Positions 35,389-46,501 of a DNA stretch of 61,624 nt are shown here, piece by piece. The translations under genes were made by a program, and so were the position numbers. The notes beneath the pieces are model-generated. The model ran no database searches. It was not told the DNA's origin and saw only the letters and a list, made by a program, of their open reading frames with translations. Numbering within the stretch: the stretch's first letter is position 1; every line of letters begins with the position of its first letter. The stretch is from Cylindrodendrum hubeiense (taxonomy: Eukaryota > Ascomycota > Sordariomycetes > Hypocreales > Nectriaceae): positions 1 through 61,624 of the forward strand of contig JAANBB010000237.1 in NCBI GenBank assembly GCA_014621425.1, given 5' to 3'.

Positions 35389-36658
35389 GGAGAAATCACA
35401 CAATGTGGCCAGGGATGAGGATGGAATTGAAAAAGCGATTGTCAGGCGGGTACCTTTCTGTTAGTCGGTTCTGGCAACAGGCTGAATGCTGGTTTTGAAA
35501 TTTGCAACTGTTTGTGGAATTATAATAGCTTAGCCTTCATTTTTGCGTAGCTTCTGATTGTAATCTAAGGAAATATGCTACCTTGCAAATTATACACATT
35601 TATCCTATGTGATATCTCCATGTGTAGATGCCTTAAGGATTTCTTCGATGCGTTGGGGTTGAGACTAGAGTCGACGGTCACGTATTAACAAATTCAGCCC
35701 TATGCCTCTGTTGTAAAAAGCATGTGAATTTTGTGTTGCCCTTGTACGCGGAAGAAAGAGTTTAAATTCTAGCAATAGTAAACTGCAGTATCTCTTATCA
35801 ATACAATATGAACATAACCTACATTTATACTTATAAATAATCCTTAGAATTAGCATTATTTTAGTTATTCTTATCCTCCTTAGACCACCCATAGTCCGCG
35901 TGCCGTTTCTGGCATTTTGTGATGTGTGCTGATATGTTGATATCGGAAGTGTAAACATATCCAAGATACCGCACTGATGAGTGAGAAACCGACGCGACTA
36001 ACTTTGACTCTCACCACGCTATCAAGTAAACACGTTAAGAAACATCTCACCATCATCAGAAAGTGGTGCTATCAGGTGTATGTCTTCCACGCAAGTCGAA
36101 TCGGTCGGCCAGATCGGGAAGAAGCTGTTGAGTCGGATCAGCTCGAGTCGCATGGATTCAGATGAGAGAGATATGTAGGCGATCTTCTCTAGACTTCACA
36201 GTAGACTTTGACAATTTATTCATTCAATATGGACTTTGCTTGCATTGGTGAAAGCTCACTCCACGAGCCTCTCTATCCTCTGACAAGACTTTCTTCATCG
36301 TACATATTCCCACCGTAAGATTGTGCCTGCTGAATTGTGACAATATCCCTGAAAAATAAGAAGGGGATGGCTGAATGAAGTATTGAGAACTGGGAAGGAA
36401 ATTGAAGAACGCTCGATTAGATCATGTAGGAGCTGAGAATGTTCTCTGTCTCAATGGGAAGCCGCCGAATATTCCTCCTGGTTAGGAAGTAGATAGCCAT
36501 AATTTCTCACCCGTTGAAGCCGAAAGGGACCACTGCAGCTGCGTGAACCCAGGGAATGATGGATTCCTTTCAAATTTTGATATGATGTATCATTGCCCCG
36601 GTGATTTGACCACGTTTTGAGATTGTGTTCGAGGATAATATACCGCGGGCCAAATGAT
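35389..36658. other. AT-rich intergenic region with possible decayed repeat
   Basis: The 3' flank of the secreted-protein gene is followed by a strongly AT-rich tract (about 35500-35880, densest 35755-35880), unlike the GC-rich surroundings. No coding frame survives. RIP-mutated repeat remnant is a possible explanation. Confidence 0.5.
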
Positions 36659-37451
36659 TTATTGGGCCTTTCCGTTCTTTGTCTTGGCATTGAACTTTGC
36701 GATTTCCTCTTGGACTTTCTTCTCGACACGGGCTTGCAACTCTGGACGGTAGCCGAACATGAAAAGCAGCTCGAGCCAGACGAACATGGGGGCGAGGAAG
36801 AGAGCTTGGGCAAGGTTGTCAAGAAGAGCGGGGGCACGTCCCTCGAAGGCGCCGTGGCCAATGAACTGCATGGTCCAGCAGACGAGATGGAGGGCTAGGG
36901 CGCCCTGGAAGGTAGACTCCGGGTCTTGAGAGCGCAAGTAGTTGCCAAAGGCGGCGCCGCCCATGCAGAAGGCGGCGAGGATGAAGCCGGCGAAGGGCTC
37001 GAGGAGAAGATAGAGAGATGCATAGACAAAGGCAGCAATTGTGCCAAGGTTGAGATCAAGATAGGGAACTGTAAGCCATGTCGGGGTCTGGATGAGAGTT
37101 CCGGTGTATGTGGCCTGAGAGGTGATTTTAGAATACGAGATGTGTCGAGGAACTGAGGGCCCCGGGAGGGCCGGGTGGAAGGCTAACGGGAGGGAAAACA
37201 AACCATTGTGAAGGCCGAGACCATAATGAGAGGAACACATATCATATGGATTGTGATGTTGACCGAGTTATGGTGGTAGGCGCCATACTAAGAGGGCGTC
37301 AGCTGAAGTTGCGTCGGGCAACTAAGCAAGACTGCCGAGTAAGGGATGGAAAGGCAAGTCAGGGTATAGCAATGCAAGGCATATCAATGCAAGCCAAAGC
37401 AAGGGATGGGGAGCTCACAAAGGTCAAGTGATGCTCGAGATCTAGCGTCAT
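36659..37451 (-). CDS. MPO1/YGL010w-like DUF962 membrane protein (predicted 2-hydroxy fatty acid dioxygenase)
   Basis: Three exons (37451-37419, 37287-37204, 37114-36659) give 190 residues starting MTLDLEHHLTF. Yeast Mpo1, the characterised member, is an ER Fe(II)-dependent dioxygenase in alpha-oxidation of 2-hydroxy fatty acids from phytosphingosine. The sequence shows the His-rich family motif YHHNSVNITIHMIC, whose histidines are the likely iron ligands, and a second conserved block LHLVCWTMQFIGHGAFEGRAPAL with two more histidines. Four or so hydrophobic segments are visible (for example ICVPLIMVSAF and LGTIAAFVYASLYLLL). The C-terminus is basic (EKKVQEEIAKFNAKTKNGKAQ). Exon 1 codes only 11 residues. 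The start is supported by in-phase splicing and a purine at -3. Confidence 0.87.
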
Positions 37452-39592
37452 GATTGATTGAGATGTGCGGATGGCAGCGGGGAGCGCAATGGTGAGTTTT
37501 TTGAGGTTGGCGTTAGGGGGGGGGGGAGAGAGTTAGAGCAGCAACGTGATTGATGGTTGCTCGGCGAGAATGAGAGTGACAAGTCGAATACGGAAGCGCC
37601 ACACTTGGCGAAGGGTGGCCCGTGGGTAGTAGCCTGGTAAGGCAGGTTTGGCGTGGTGGTTTATGTAGGTTGGTTGCAGTTAGTGGTCCTGGCGCGAGAT
37701 GCAAAGCGGTGGAAAATCCGGGGGGGAAATGGCGGCGGATGGGATGCGAGAATTGGTGGAGCGAGACGGGGCGACGGGTGATTGTTATATGCCGAGGCTG
37801 AACGGTCGACGCGGTCGGGGAGGCAGAGAGCGTGTGAAGATGGACGTGAAGATGGACGTGAGACGAGGATGAAGGAGTGTCACGAAGCGGAGAGCGGCGT
37901 CGAATGGCCCAAAAGAGGAGAGAGTTGCGCCGTTTCCTCCGCCAGGTGTTGAGTTGTTCATGTGCTTTTGTGCCTGTTCCGTGTCCCTGCTGCTTAGACG
38001 TGGGGCGGTGCCTCGGATCAACTCTGCGCCTCGTTTGAGACGTTCCCAACACAGGCCGTCTACAGAAGCAGCAGGTACGATGAGGCCAATCTCTTCCTTC
38101 CCTCTGGTCGCCTAAATACCCACTCTAGCGTATCAAGACTCCAGGAGCACCTTCCATTTCACGCCGGCCCTGGCCATTTCCCAAAATGCTGGCGAATCCC
38201 TGTTCTTATTCCCCAGGTTCGACCACCCGTCCCTCACTGTCCCCTTGTCCGTCACGCCACCTTCGGACACAAGGACAAATACCGACCCAGTAGCACTCTG
38301 CATACCTGTACCTACCTACCGTAGCGGTTGGTGTCTCGTTGAGAGGGCGTGATGCCGACTTTCTATATCCGAACACTCGCGGCCCACTACCCCTGCCCCC
38401 CCAGTGCGTGCCGATTGCGTTACGCCAATTGCGCCGCCGCTGCTGATGTCGGCTTATATTGCGCAGCGACTGACTGGTGGAACTGCGGGAACAGGTGGAC
38501 TGACATTCGATGCTTGCTTCCATGTTGGGCCTTGTGAGCATTCTTGCATGAAGCGCCTGGAAGAAGGTCCCTAAAAAGGGCTTTTCTGCAGGGGGGTTGT
38601 AGCTGGCTGGAGCGTGCGTTACAGTTTTCGCATGCACCTATTACCACCCTTCAGGCCTCTCCTCATTGTTTAATCATACGTAGTAAATTATATCTGAGCC
38701 CCCAAAGTGGCTTCTAGTATGTACGAGCTGCATACCCAGGTATCTCTATAAGCAGACAAGTGGAAACTGGACCGAGTGTTGCAAAGGAACCATCTCAGCT
38801 ACCAGTAGACTTCATCCGCCTCGGCCTCAAGAACGAACTTTTTGTTGAACTTTTCAATACCCATTGGCTCATAATATTTGTATTGCAAGTAGTACAATAA
38901 AATGACCACTAGAAAATCATTAAACATGTTTTTTTTATTACATACATCTCAAGTTGGTAAGCAAATGCAGCGAATAAGGGAGGGACCTCAGGATCAGCGT
39001 CACCCTCAAGTCTACGGCTGGCTTGTCCAACAATCCAACAAAGGATTGCCGCACGGACCACCTGACCTTGCGCGACCCAACTCGCCGACCGCGCGCTCGC
39101 TCGGCCGTCACTGGGCAAGATTTCTGCCGCCACGGGCCTTTCTCAGCCTCGCCGCCAGACAAACCTCCTTCACCATCACCCTCACTTTCCACCGACTCAT
39201 CTGCGTCGGGAAGGCCAGCGGCGCAACCTCCACTCAACGCTCCACGACGGCGGGTGTTTGTGTGCAGTCTGGTGTCTTTCCCTTTGCGTTCGCCATTGCG
39301 CCTTGGCTCCTCATTGCTCCATCCTTCCTACCGCGCGACGCCCGCCCCGTGAGCCGTTGCTCGCTCCTCGCCGATTGTCGCCACTCTTTCGCCCTCGGCT
39401 CCTCCTCATCGCGTTGCTGTTGAGCTCCAGCGGCATAGGTAGCTTGCCTCAAGTGTGGCGCCCGAGCCCGCTGTTTCTCAGGAAGTTTCTGTGCCTCTCC
39501 GCGACGCCCCCGATTTCGACCTCGCATCGTCCCGAACCGATCCATCTCCGCCGTAACCGCATACCTCCGTCGGCTTGACTCCCGTCTTCATC
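37452..39592. other. Gene-poor 2.1 kb divergent region, MPO1-like to RPB7
   Basis: I see no supported gene. It includes a G-run (37516-37526), a pair of GAAGATGGACGTGA units at 37836-37862, and an AT-rich part near 38670-38940. The segment 39100-39590 is C-rich and probably the RPB7 promoter and leader. Confidence 0.5.
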
Positions 39593-40269
39593 ATGTTCTT
39601 CCTCTACAACATGGAGCGCAGGGTCACCCTGCACCCTTCGTACTTCGGTCGCAACATGCACGATCTCGTGACGAGCAAGCTTCTGAAGGATGTCGAGGGC
39701 ACGTGCGCTGGAAGCTACTACATCATCTCTATCATGGATACCTTTGATATTTCAGAAGGCCGCATCCTTCCCAGTAGCGGACTTGCTGAGTTTACCGTTG
39801 GATACCGCGCAGTCGTGTGGCGACCTTTCAAGGGCGAGACGGTAAGGCCGCCATCTGGCGACTCGTCATCATTCAGGAGGCTGACCTACCTCAGGTTGAT
39901 GCTGTTGTCTACTCCATCAATCCTCAAGGCTTTTTCGCCCAAGCAGGACCACTGAGACTCTTCGTGTCGGCGCACGTACGTTAGGCCCATGGTATGCGCT
40001 GCTTGGCGGCTACTGACGGTTGAGATAGTTGATTCCGAGCGATATCAAGTGGGATCCCAATGCGACACCACCCCAATTTACCAACAATGAGGACACCGTG
40101 ATCGAGCCCGGAACTCACGTTCGCGTCAAGATCATCGGCACCAGAACCGAGGTTGGAGAGATGTGGGCTATTGGCAGCATCAAGGAGGACTATCTGGGGT
40201 ATGCCGGGGACTCTGCCCTTTGTCCTTCACCCAATTGCTAACGATATGTCCAGATGCCTCCAAGACTAA
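39593..40269 (+). CDS. RPB7: DNA-directed RNA polymerase II subunit Rpb7
   Basis: Four exons (39593-39841, 39895-39975, 40029-40198, 40254-40269) give 171 residues, the same length as yeast Rpb7. With Rpb4 it forms the stalk of RNA polymerase II, contacts the emerging transcript and links transcription to mRNA fate. The start MFFLYNMERRVTLHPSYFG and the block GRILPSSGLAEFTVGYRAVV belong to the N-terminal RNP-like fold. VDAVVYSINPQGFFAQAGPLRLFVSAH and GTHVRVKIIGTR with AIGSIKEDYLG belong to the C-terminal OB (S1-like) fold. The last exon supplies only a few residues (CLQD). Confidence 0.95.
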
Positions 40270-41000
40270 TTCATGAACATGACGATGAATGACCATACTC
40301 TTTAGATTGTTTGAAGTTGGCTTTCCCAGACCAGTCGATTTACCCGGACCTCACGACTTAGATCAGATCGTCAACTCCTCGTTGCAGTGACGCGGAATGT
40401 TGGCTACTTGAAGACTAGACTGCGATTTTTTCCGAGGCTGGGGGACGGGACCAGGGCGGACATGTTGGGGTATTTATGCACCGCTATGTAGTAAAGGGAG
40501 GGCCTTCGCCTGTTGCTGCAGACAGACAGCTACTGGCGGAGCGTCGATGGTAGTTCCAAGGCCATGGCACAAGGCGCCTGCTGTACAGAGATCCGCGCCA
40601 TCTTCCTACGAGACTTGGCCGCGGGCGACTAGACTCTATACGCAAGTTTTAAAAAATTGAAAACCAGATACCCCAAGCTTGCACCTCGCCGGCGCCCTAC
40701 GTACGTACGCCCTACGCCCTATTACTCATGCACGGAGTTGGTCTGGTGATGTTCCCCTGCAACCCCACACCTCCAGAAGCAACCCCCACTCTGGGGGCGG
40801 CATACTACGTGGTAGAGAAGCGCCATCGGAACCGACGTCGACAGATCAAAACACCGACCGGGAGCCTGGCATTGTAGTTGTTGATCTTCATTCTCTCCTC
40901 TGTGACCATACCTGAAGCACCAGTTTGGTCGAGAGCCCGCGGTTCATTTCCGGAAGCGTCCCCCAGCCCCGTCACACGTCAAAGTCTAATATAGAGAACC
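40270..41000. other. Intergenic, RPB7 to aldolase gene
   Basis: No supported gene was seen. It contains a TACGTACGTACGCCCTACGCCC stretch around 40698-40720, written here only as a position of note. Confidence 0.45.
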
Positions 41001-42119
41001 ATGAAGGCCTGGACGTCAACATCGCTCCGCCTGAGACCATCTCTCCCTCTGAGGAGTCCGATGTGTCTGCGGGGAGCTGTCAGAGCAATGTCCGCCATGC
41101 AGGCTTCCAACCGACTGAGGACGGCATTGAACCAGGGCCGGACCTCGTTCGGTGCATGGCAGATGATTCCCGGCGCCAATGTGTCACGGCTGCTGGCACG
41201 GTCTGGGGTTGATTGGGTGTTGGTTGACTGTGAACATGGCAATTTGGACGGTAGACATTCTCCCTGATTAATGCTACGCAGCGAAAGATCACTGATGTGC
41301 CTCTAGATGGTGCGATGCATGATGCTGTCCCGGCGATTGCAGCATTGGGCGTGTCTCCCATTGTGAGACTCCCCGACATGCAGGGATGGATGGTGAAGCG
41401 TAAGCCATTGCCCGCGGCTGCATGTCTTTGAACGGATAATTAACAAATTCCAGGTGCTCTTGACAGCGGAGCTCACGGAGTGCGTATAGACAAATAGTCA
41501 CATGGCATTGACGTTGCTAATAGTTCTCAAGATTGTTGTCCCTCTCCTCCGCACAGTTGAAGAAGCCAAGCAGCTCGTGCAGTCTGCCAAGTTCCCACCT
41601 TTGGGCCGACGCGGCTTTGGTTCTCCCATCGCCCCCGAGCGCTTCAACCCTGTCCCCAGCTTCACCGAGTACCTCCAGCAGGCAAACGATTCCCTCCTGA
41701 CGATTGTTCAGATCGAGACCAAGGAGGCGCTCGACTGCGTAGAAGAGATTGCCGCGGTGGAGGGCATTGATGTCTTGTTCATTGGCCCGTTTGACCTCGG
41801 TTCGTTTAACACCCAATCCCTCGGTCATGGATTGATGTTCTGACCTACAATAGGAAACAACATCGGGCACCCCATTATCAATGGAGCCATGGCCCCGGAG
41901 CTGAAAGAAGCACTAGGCAAGGTCCTTTCTGCTAGCAAGAATGCGGGCAAGAAATGCGGCGTCTACTGCACCAGTGGCGAGCAAGCAAAGATGTTTGCGG
42001 AGCAAGGGTTTGACATGATGAATGTGGTGACGGACTACACGGCGCTGGAATTTACCGCAAAGGAGCAGTTTAGCATCGCCGATGGGGCAGCAAAGCCAGC
42101 TAAGGGAGGGTCGTATTAA
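41001..42119 (+). CDS. HpcH/HpaI-family aldolase
   Basis: Five exons (41001-41250, 41307-41399, 41454-41479, 41532-41799, 41854-42119) give 300 residues. Members cleave or form carbon bonds of 2-keto-3-deoxy acids such as 4-hydroxy-2-oxo-heptanedioate, using a divalent metal in a TIM barrel. Seen here: DCEHGNLDD (catalytic His), SPIVRLPD (pyruvate-binding Arg), VQIETKEALD (metal-binding Glu), FIGPFDLG (metal-binding Asp) and GAHGIVVPLL. The first 30 or so residues (MKAWTSTSLRLRPSLPLRSP) are basic and Ser-rich, so mitochondrial import is plausible. The 26-nt exon 3 is very short. The true substrate is not evident. The gene ends 45 bp from the convergent glutaredoxin-like gene. Confidence 0.9.
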
Positions 42120-42164
42120 TAAGAGCTCCGGGCCTTCGGGCACTGGTGGTGATTTACGGATCGA

Positions 42165-42557
42165 CTAGCTCTGTTCAGCCTTATCCATCTTGGCCTCAAC
42201 CTGCTCCACAGTGAATCGATGCATGAGCTTAATGGCTTTTCCAGACTTGGCAGGATCCTCGTCGGGAGCCGCTGTCTTGCTGATGTGTATCTAGCCCAAG
42301 GGTTAACAATGCTTTCAGGCTTTCAGATTCGTAGGAGCAATTCATTCCATGCGTACCACAGGGACGTCAAAGTCGTAGAGGGCCCTCCACGCCTTAGACT
42401 CGGGCTGCGGAGCATCGACGTTGACCTCTGTGTAGGCAAAGGGCCGCTTGTCCCATACATCGGACAAGACACCCTTGGCCTGTTTGCAGAGGCCGCAGGT
42501 CTCGCGAGTGAAGAAAGTGATTCTGCAAGATTGCAGGAGGCGGCGAGTTGCAAACAT
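42165..42557 (-). CDS. Glutaredoxin-like protein (DUF836 type)
   Basis: Two exons (42557-42357, 42290-42165) give 108 residues. The thioredoxin-like fold is shown by ITFFTRETCGLCKQAKGVL with a CxxC site (Cys-Gly-Leu-Cys), then the YTEVNVDAPQ strand and the DFDVPV cis-Pro region. VIHISKTAAPDEDP and a short C-terminal helix follow. It matches the short glutaredoxin-like family of yeast YDR286C and human C5orf63 rather than classical glutaredoxins. The N-terminus MFATRRLLQSCR could be a weak mitochondrial signal. Role is probably thiol redox chemistry, with partner unknown. The first intron is at the cis-Pro loop. Confidence 0.87.
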
Positions 42558-42948
42558 GGCGAATATATGTTAAAAAAGAGCGCGAGAGGCTCTGGACGAG
42601 AGTAGAACCAGATGCGTGTTTTCCTCTTGCTGCAATGGTCAATGGACTCTGAGTTGAGAAAATGGTTCGAGGTGCCGAAGCTCCTTCAAGCTTACCGAGC
42701 TGTCGTCGGAAGTGCCACGGCCTAATCGCATAGGCAGATACGTACCCGCAGAAGCAGTCCAACCCCGCACCCAAATAGGAAGGCGGTGAGACAAGAGCTC
42801 TCGCGCTCCAGCGTCATCGGGGTCCGGAATTCTAGAAACTCCCACCCCACCACCAACCTGGAGATACTCCATCTTTTTGCTTTCCCATCCAGACCAATTC
42901 CTGAGAATCAGAGCGTGTGCAGAGCAAGTTTCCGAGAAGTCATTCATC
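42558..42948. other. Divergent promoter region of the glutaredoxin-like and CHORD genes
   Basis: These 391 bases lie between the two start codons. No separate gene is seen. Confidence 0.5.
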
Positions 42949-44034
42949 ATGGCTCAAAAGTGCGTGCATCAGGGCTGTGGCAAGCAGTACACGGACGCCA
43001 CCGAGAAGTGCGAGTACCACCCCGGTCCGCCCATCTTCCATGAGGGGCAGAAAGGTAGGCATGGGCTGAATCCAAGCTGCAGCTCTACGCAGCTCTACGC
43101 AACTCCAGGTGCTGACTTGGTGCCGTAGGATGGAAATGCTGCAAGCCCCGGGTCCTGACCTTTGATGAGTTCATGGACATTACGCCCTGCACTACCGGCG
43201 TCCACTCGACCACCGACAAGCCTCCGGGCGTGGAGGAGAAGCCCCAGCAAGACGATGCGGCCCTGGCTAAGAAGATCGAGAACCTCAATGCTGCTACGCC
43301 CTCCCGCGGACCCGTCCAGACTGCCCAGCATGCCCCAACCCCGCCTCCTCCTGCCCCAGAGTCCGAGGATGACGAGCCGGGTCTGGAGATCCCCGACAAA
43401 GCTGGCTGCAAGCGGAGAGCCTGCGGTGCGACGTACAAAAAGGGCAGCTCGAGAGATGCAGAGGAGTGTGTGCACCACCCTGGAGTGCCAATCTTCCATG
43501 AAGGAAGCAAGGGTTACTCTTGTTGCAAGAGGAGGGTGCTGGAGTTTGACCAGTTCATGAACATGGCCGGCTGCAAGACCAAGAAGCAACACTTGTTCGT
43601 TGGCAGTGGCAAGAAAGGCAACGGCGATGCGGGTGGCGAGGAAGTTTTGTCTACTGTCAGGTAAGTTTCGGATTCTCGCACGTCTTGTGGAGAATGGCGG
43701 CTAACGAGGTCGCAGACACGACTTTTACCAAACACCGGCGAGTGTCATCGCATCCTTCTTCCTCAAGAAGATCAACAAGGAAACGGCCAAGGTGGAATTC
43801 CAGGAGAAGCAGCTGGTCTTGGACCTTACGACGACAGATTCGCCCCCCAAGCGATACAAGTCTGAGGTGCCACTTTTTGCTACAATTGACACCGAAAAGT
43901 CGTCGTACAAGATTTTGGGAACGAAGCTCGAGGTCTCGCTTGCCAAGTCCGATGGAAGCTCGTGGTCAGTTCTGCGGAGCGACGATGCCCCGACAGGCGA
44001 GATTTTGCAGGTCGGTCGGGCTGGAAGGGCCTGA
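42949..44034 (+). CDS. CHORD-CS domain protein (Hsp90 co-chaperone; RAR1/CHORDC1 type)
   Basis: Three exons (42949-43054, 43129-43660, 43716-44034) give 318 residues. CHORD proteins bind zinc and act with Hsp90 and Sgt1. CHORD 1 runs from CVHQGCGKQYTD through YHPGPPIFHEGQKGWKCCK to about residue 65. A Pro-rich linker follows. CHORD 2 runs from CKRRACGATYKKG through CVHHPGVPIFHEGSKGYSCC to about residue 200. The C-terminal CS domain (HDFYQTPASVIASFFLKKI to KLEVSLAKSDGSSWSVLR) resembles p23/Sgt1. The Cys/His pattern is complete in both CHORDs. This order matches animal CHORDC1/melusin, while plant RAR1 lacks the C-terminal CS domain. Confidence 0.93.
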
Positions 44035-44443
44035 TAGATGAGGAATGGTGTATTAGTAGAGAGAGGGTGACCATGACGCGGATACAGGCGAGGAGTTTGG
44101 CGAGAGATGAGTATGTGGGCGTTAGCGAAGAGGGATCACGACCAGAATGGAATTGCATCTATGTGTAAATGAGTGCAACTGCCTGAGTTAGAAGATAGCC
44201 AGCATGCGGCTTGCTACGGAAGTGGGTATGACAAATGCAATGAAGACAAGATAAAACATCGAATACAAAGCATTTTTATTTATTTAGCTCCGGCGAGTCA
44301 AGAGATGTCATGGAGCTGGTTAGAGACAATGTAGAACTTACGAGCCCGACAGGCTGGACATAGTGGCCCACGATGCGAAGATGAAACCTGTGTATTGGCT
44401 AGGTTCAAAGGGGTGATGTTATTATCGTACACATCGATCAATA
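44035..44443. other. Convergent 3' flanks, CHORD gene and MFS transporter
   Basis: I see nothing beyond the 3' ends. It marks the left edge of the probable metabolite locus. Confidence 0.45.
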
Positions 44444-45892
44444 CTACACAGGCTTTGTCCACTGGCGTTTCAACACCCTAGCTGCTAATATGATCGCTCC
44501 TCCGCAGAATATGGTGATGCCCGCCCAGACCCAGGCGGCATCGTATCCCATCTGCCCCCGCAGAGCCCCTGAAATAGGCGATCCAAACAACAGCGCAACA
44601 GACATGACAGAAAAGGCCATGCCAAACCTCGTCCCGATCTTGCTAGGATCTGCTGTAAGTCTGACGAATATGGTTGGCTGCAGCGCAAAAAAGGTCCCTG
44701 TAAAGAAACCTTGGAAGACGATGGCTGCTATGAGCCGAGCTTGTGTCTTAGCTGTGAGGAGACTGAGGCTGGTGATGGAGAGTGCAATTGTTGTCCCGAT
44801 AATCATGTTCATCGACCCGATGCGCTGTGCGATGAGGCTGGGCAAGATGCGGCCAAATATAGAACTGGCGTTGAGAATAGCGAGGAAGTAGAGGGCGAGG
44901 TTGGACGACGAGATGTTTTCGTCCAACGCATAGCTCTGGATGTAGACGAAGGGAGTGTACATTCCGAGAAACACCACAAAACAACCGGCAACAAAGAGAA
45001 GGTAGGGCCAATCGCTAAAGGCAGTTAGATCGACAAGGGATCGCCTCTTACGGTTCTTCGACTTGATATCTCTCGCTCGAAGTACAGCATTGGCAACGCC
45101 GAGTAGCACCAATAAGACTAATCCTAGAGCTCGAACAGCCCAAGGAAGTCCTATCTTGGGATAAAGCTCTCGGAGCATGATAGGGAGCAAAACGCTTAAA
45201 CTCAGTTAGCCGTCAAAAATGGAAGACAGAAGAGAGCTTGACTCACCCTCCAAAACCACTCCCCGAGGCCGCAATGCCATTTGCCAGAGGAAGTTTTGTG
45301 GTGAACCACAGAGATGTGATAGCAACGCTGAGAATGGAGAGGCAGCCAGCACCCACGCCCACGAGAACGCCCTGGGTCAATATAAACTGCCAGAGGCTGG
45401 AACATAGGCTCTGCAAGACGGTGCCAACAACAATGAGCAACGACCCGGCGACCAAAAGATGACGGAAATAACCAGCATCATACATAGGACCCACAATGAA
45501 GCCCAGAAACACCATGAGAAACGTCTGGAGAGAACCCACGATGGAGATTTGGAATGGCGTGTGGTGTTTCAGCTGCTCAGCCTCATAGATGGTCTGGAAC
45601 GTGCCATAGCTGGACACAAGGCCTGCAAGCGTACGTCAGTCTCTCGTGGTCTTGTTGGTAGAGGGTTGCAGCTTGGATGGATATCCTGGATCTGGCATAT
45701 CTTACCCCATGTCCCGAAGTACAGGCAGAACGAACCCGCAACCTGTAACCATGCGAGAAGGCCGCCGTTCGGAACAGATACTGCAGCTTGATCTGAGGGA
45801 GGCACAGCGGAAGGGTCTTCTTCAGCAGAGGGCCTTCCGATTGACACCTCTTCCAGTACTACCGATTGCCCCATTTCAAATGCAATGCCCAT
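44444..45892 (-). CDS. MFS transporter of the monocarboxylate-porter-like family
   Basis: Three exons (45892-45706, 45622-45247, 45194-44444) give 437 residues. A short hydrophilic N-terminus is followed by about twelve hydrophobic segments. The opening NGGLLAWLQVAGSFCLYFGTWGLVSSYGTFQTIYE is the hallmark of fungal monocarboxylate-transporter-like proteins, many of which lie in metabolite clusters. LWFTTKLPLANGIAASGSGFGG continues the pattern at segment 5, and GRILPSLIAQRIGSMN marks the second half. Substrate cannot be read from sequence. Two in-frame starts exist (45892 and 45874). Gene order next to the monooxygenase and isocyanide synthase, plus a shared upstream motif, suggests export or uptake linked to that locus. 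This is inference. Confidence 0.92.
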
Positions 45893-46501
45893 GTGACAAG
45901 GTTACCGCCTCAGTTGATAATGGTAATGGCTCCGCTGGACGGCTCTATCTTCCCATTTTCAGCGGATCGAGGGCCTACTTCTTCAAAGATTTTCCGGTCC
46001 TGGCCTCAGAAACACGCAATGATGCCGGTATAACTCACCTCATAGAGGTCACAATTGACTGTTATTGCTTCTTATCCCGCTCGGTTCATTTGTCATCGTT
46101 CCGGGAGTGTCCAGAAGCGGCAGTCCTCCGTTCGACGTGGTATACGAAGACCGCATTTCTCCACTGCGGGATCAGATTACAAGATGGATGAGCCATTTGC
46201 CGCCCTGGCCATGCCGACATGGCCCCGGTCGTCACGGCTCATTGCCGTGGGTGTGGGCCGTGTCATCCCATACCATGCTGACTTAGGAATGCCACTCAAT
46301 TTCAACGTCGGCGATCCCTGAGGCCGCTCACTTACACGGAGCATGGAATTTGGTGTTCGGAACGCTGGTTCGGAACGACAGGGATAGAACCTGCTGCTGA
46401 AACGGGGGCACGTACGATTGACTACAAAAATCTTGATTGCAAGTATAGTTCCGAAACTCAATTATTCTACCCTAGTAAAGAGAAAAACGACACCCCTGTG
46501 A
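45893..46501. other. MFS promoter and monooxygenase 3' flank
   Basis: This holds the transporter promoter with two GTTCGGAACG copies at 46355-46377. I see no gene. Confidence 0.55.
46355..46377. promoter_or_regulatory. Direct repeat of GTTCGGAACG upstream of the MFS gene
   Basis: Two perfect copies of GTTCGGAACG (46355-46364 and 46368-46377) lie about 470 bp upstream of the transporter start. The core TTCGGAAC also occurs in the isocyanide synthase promoter. A binding site for a fungal zinc-cluster factor is plausible but unproven. Confidence 0.5.

Noticed and set aside
41001..44034. Aldolase, glutaredoxin-like and CHORD genes as part of the isocyanide locus
   Set aside because: They are conserved housekeeping-type genes with no TTCGGAAC motif seen upstream. 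Nothing but proximity links them.
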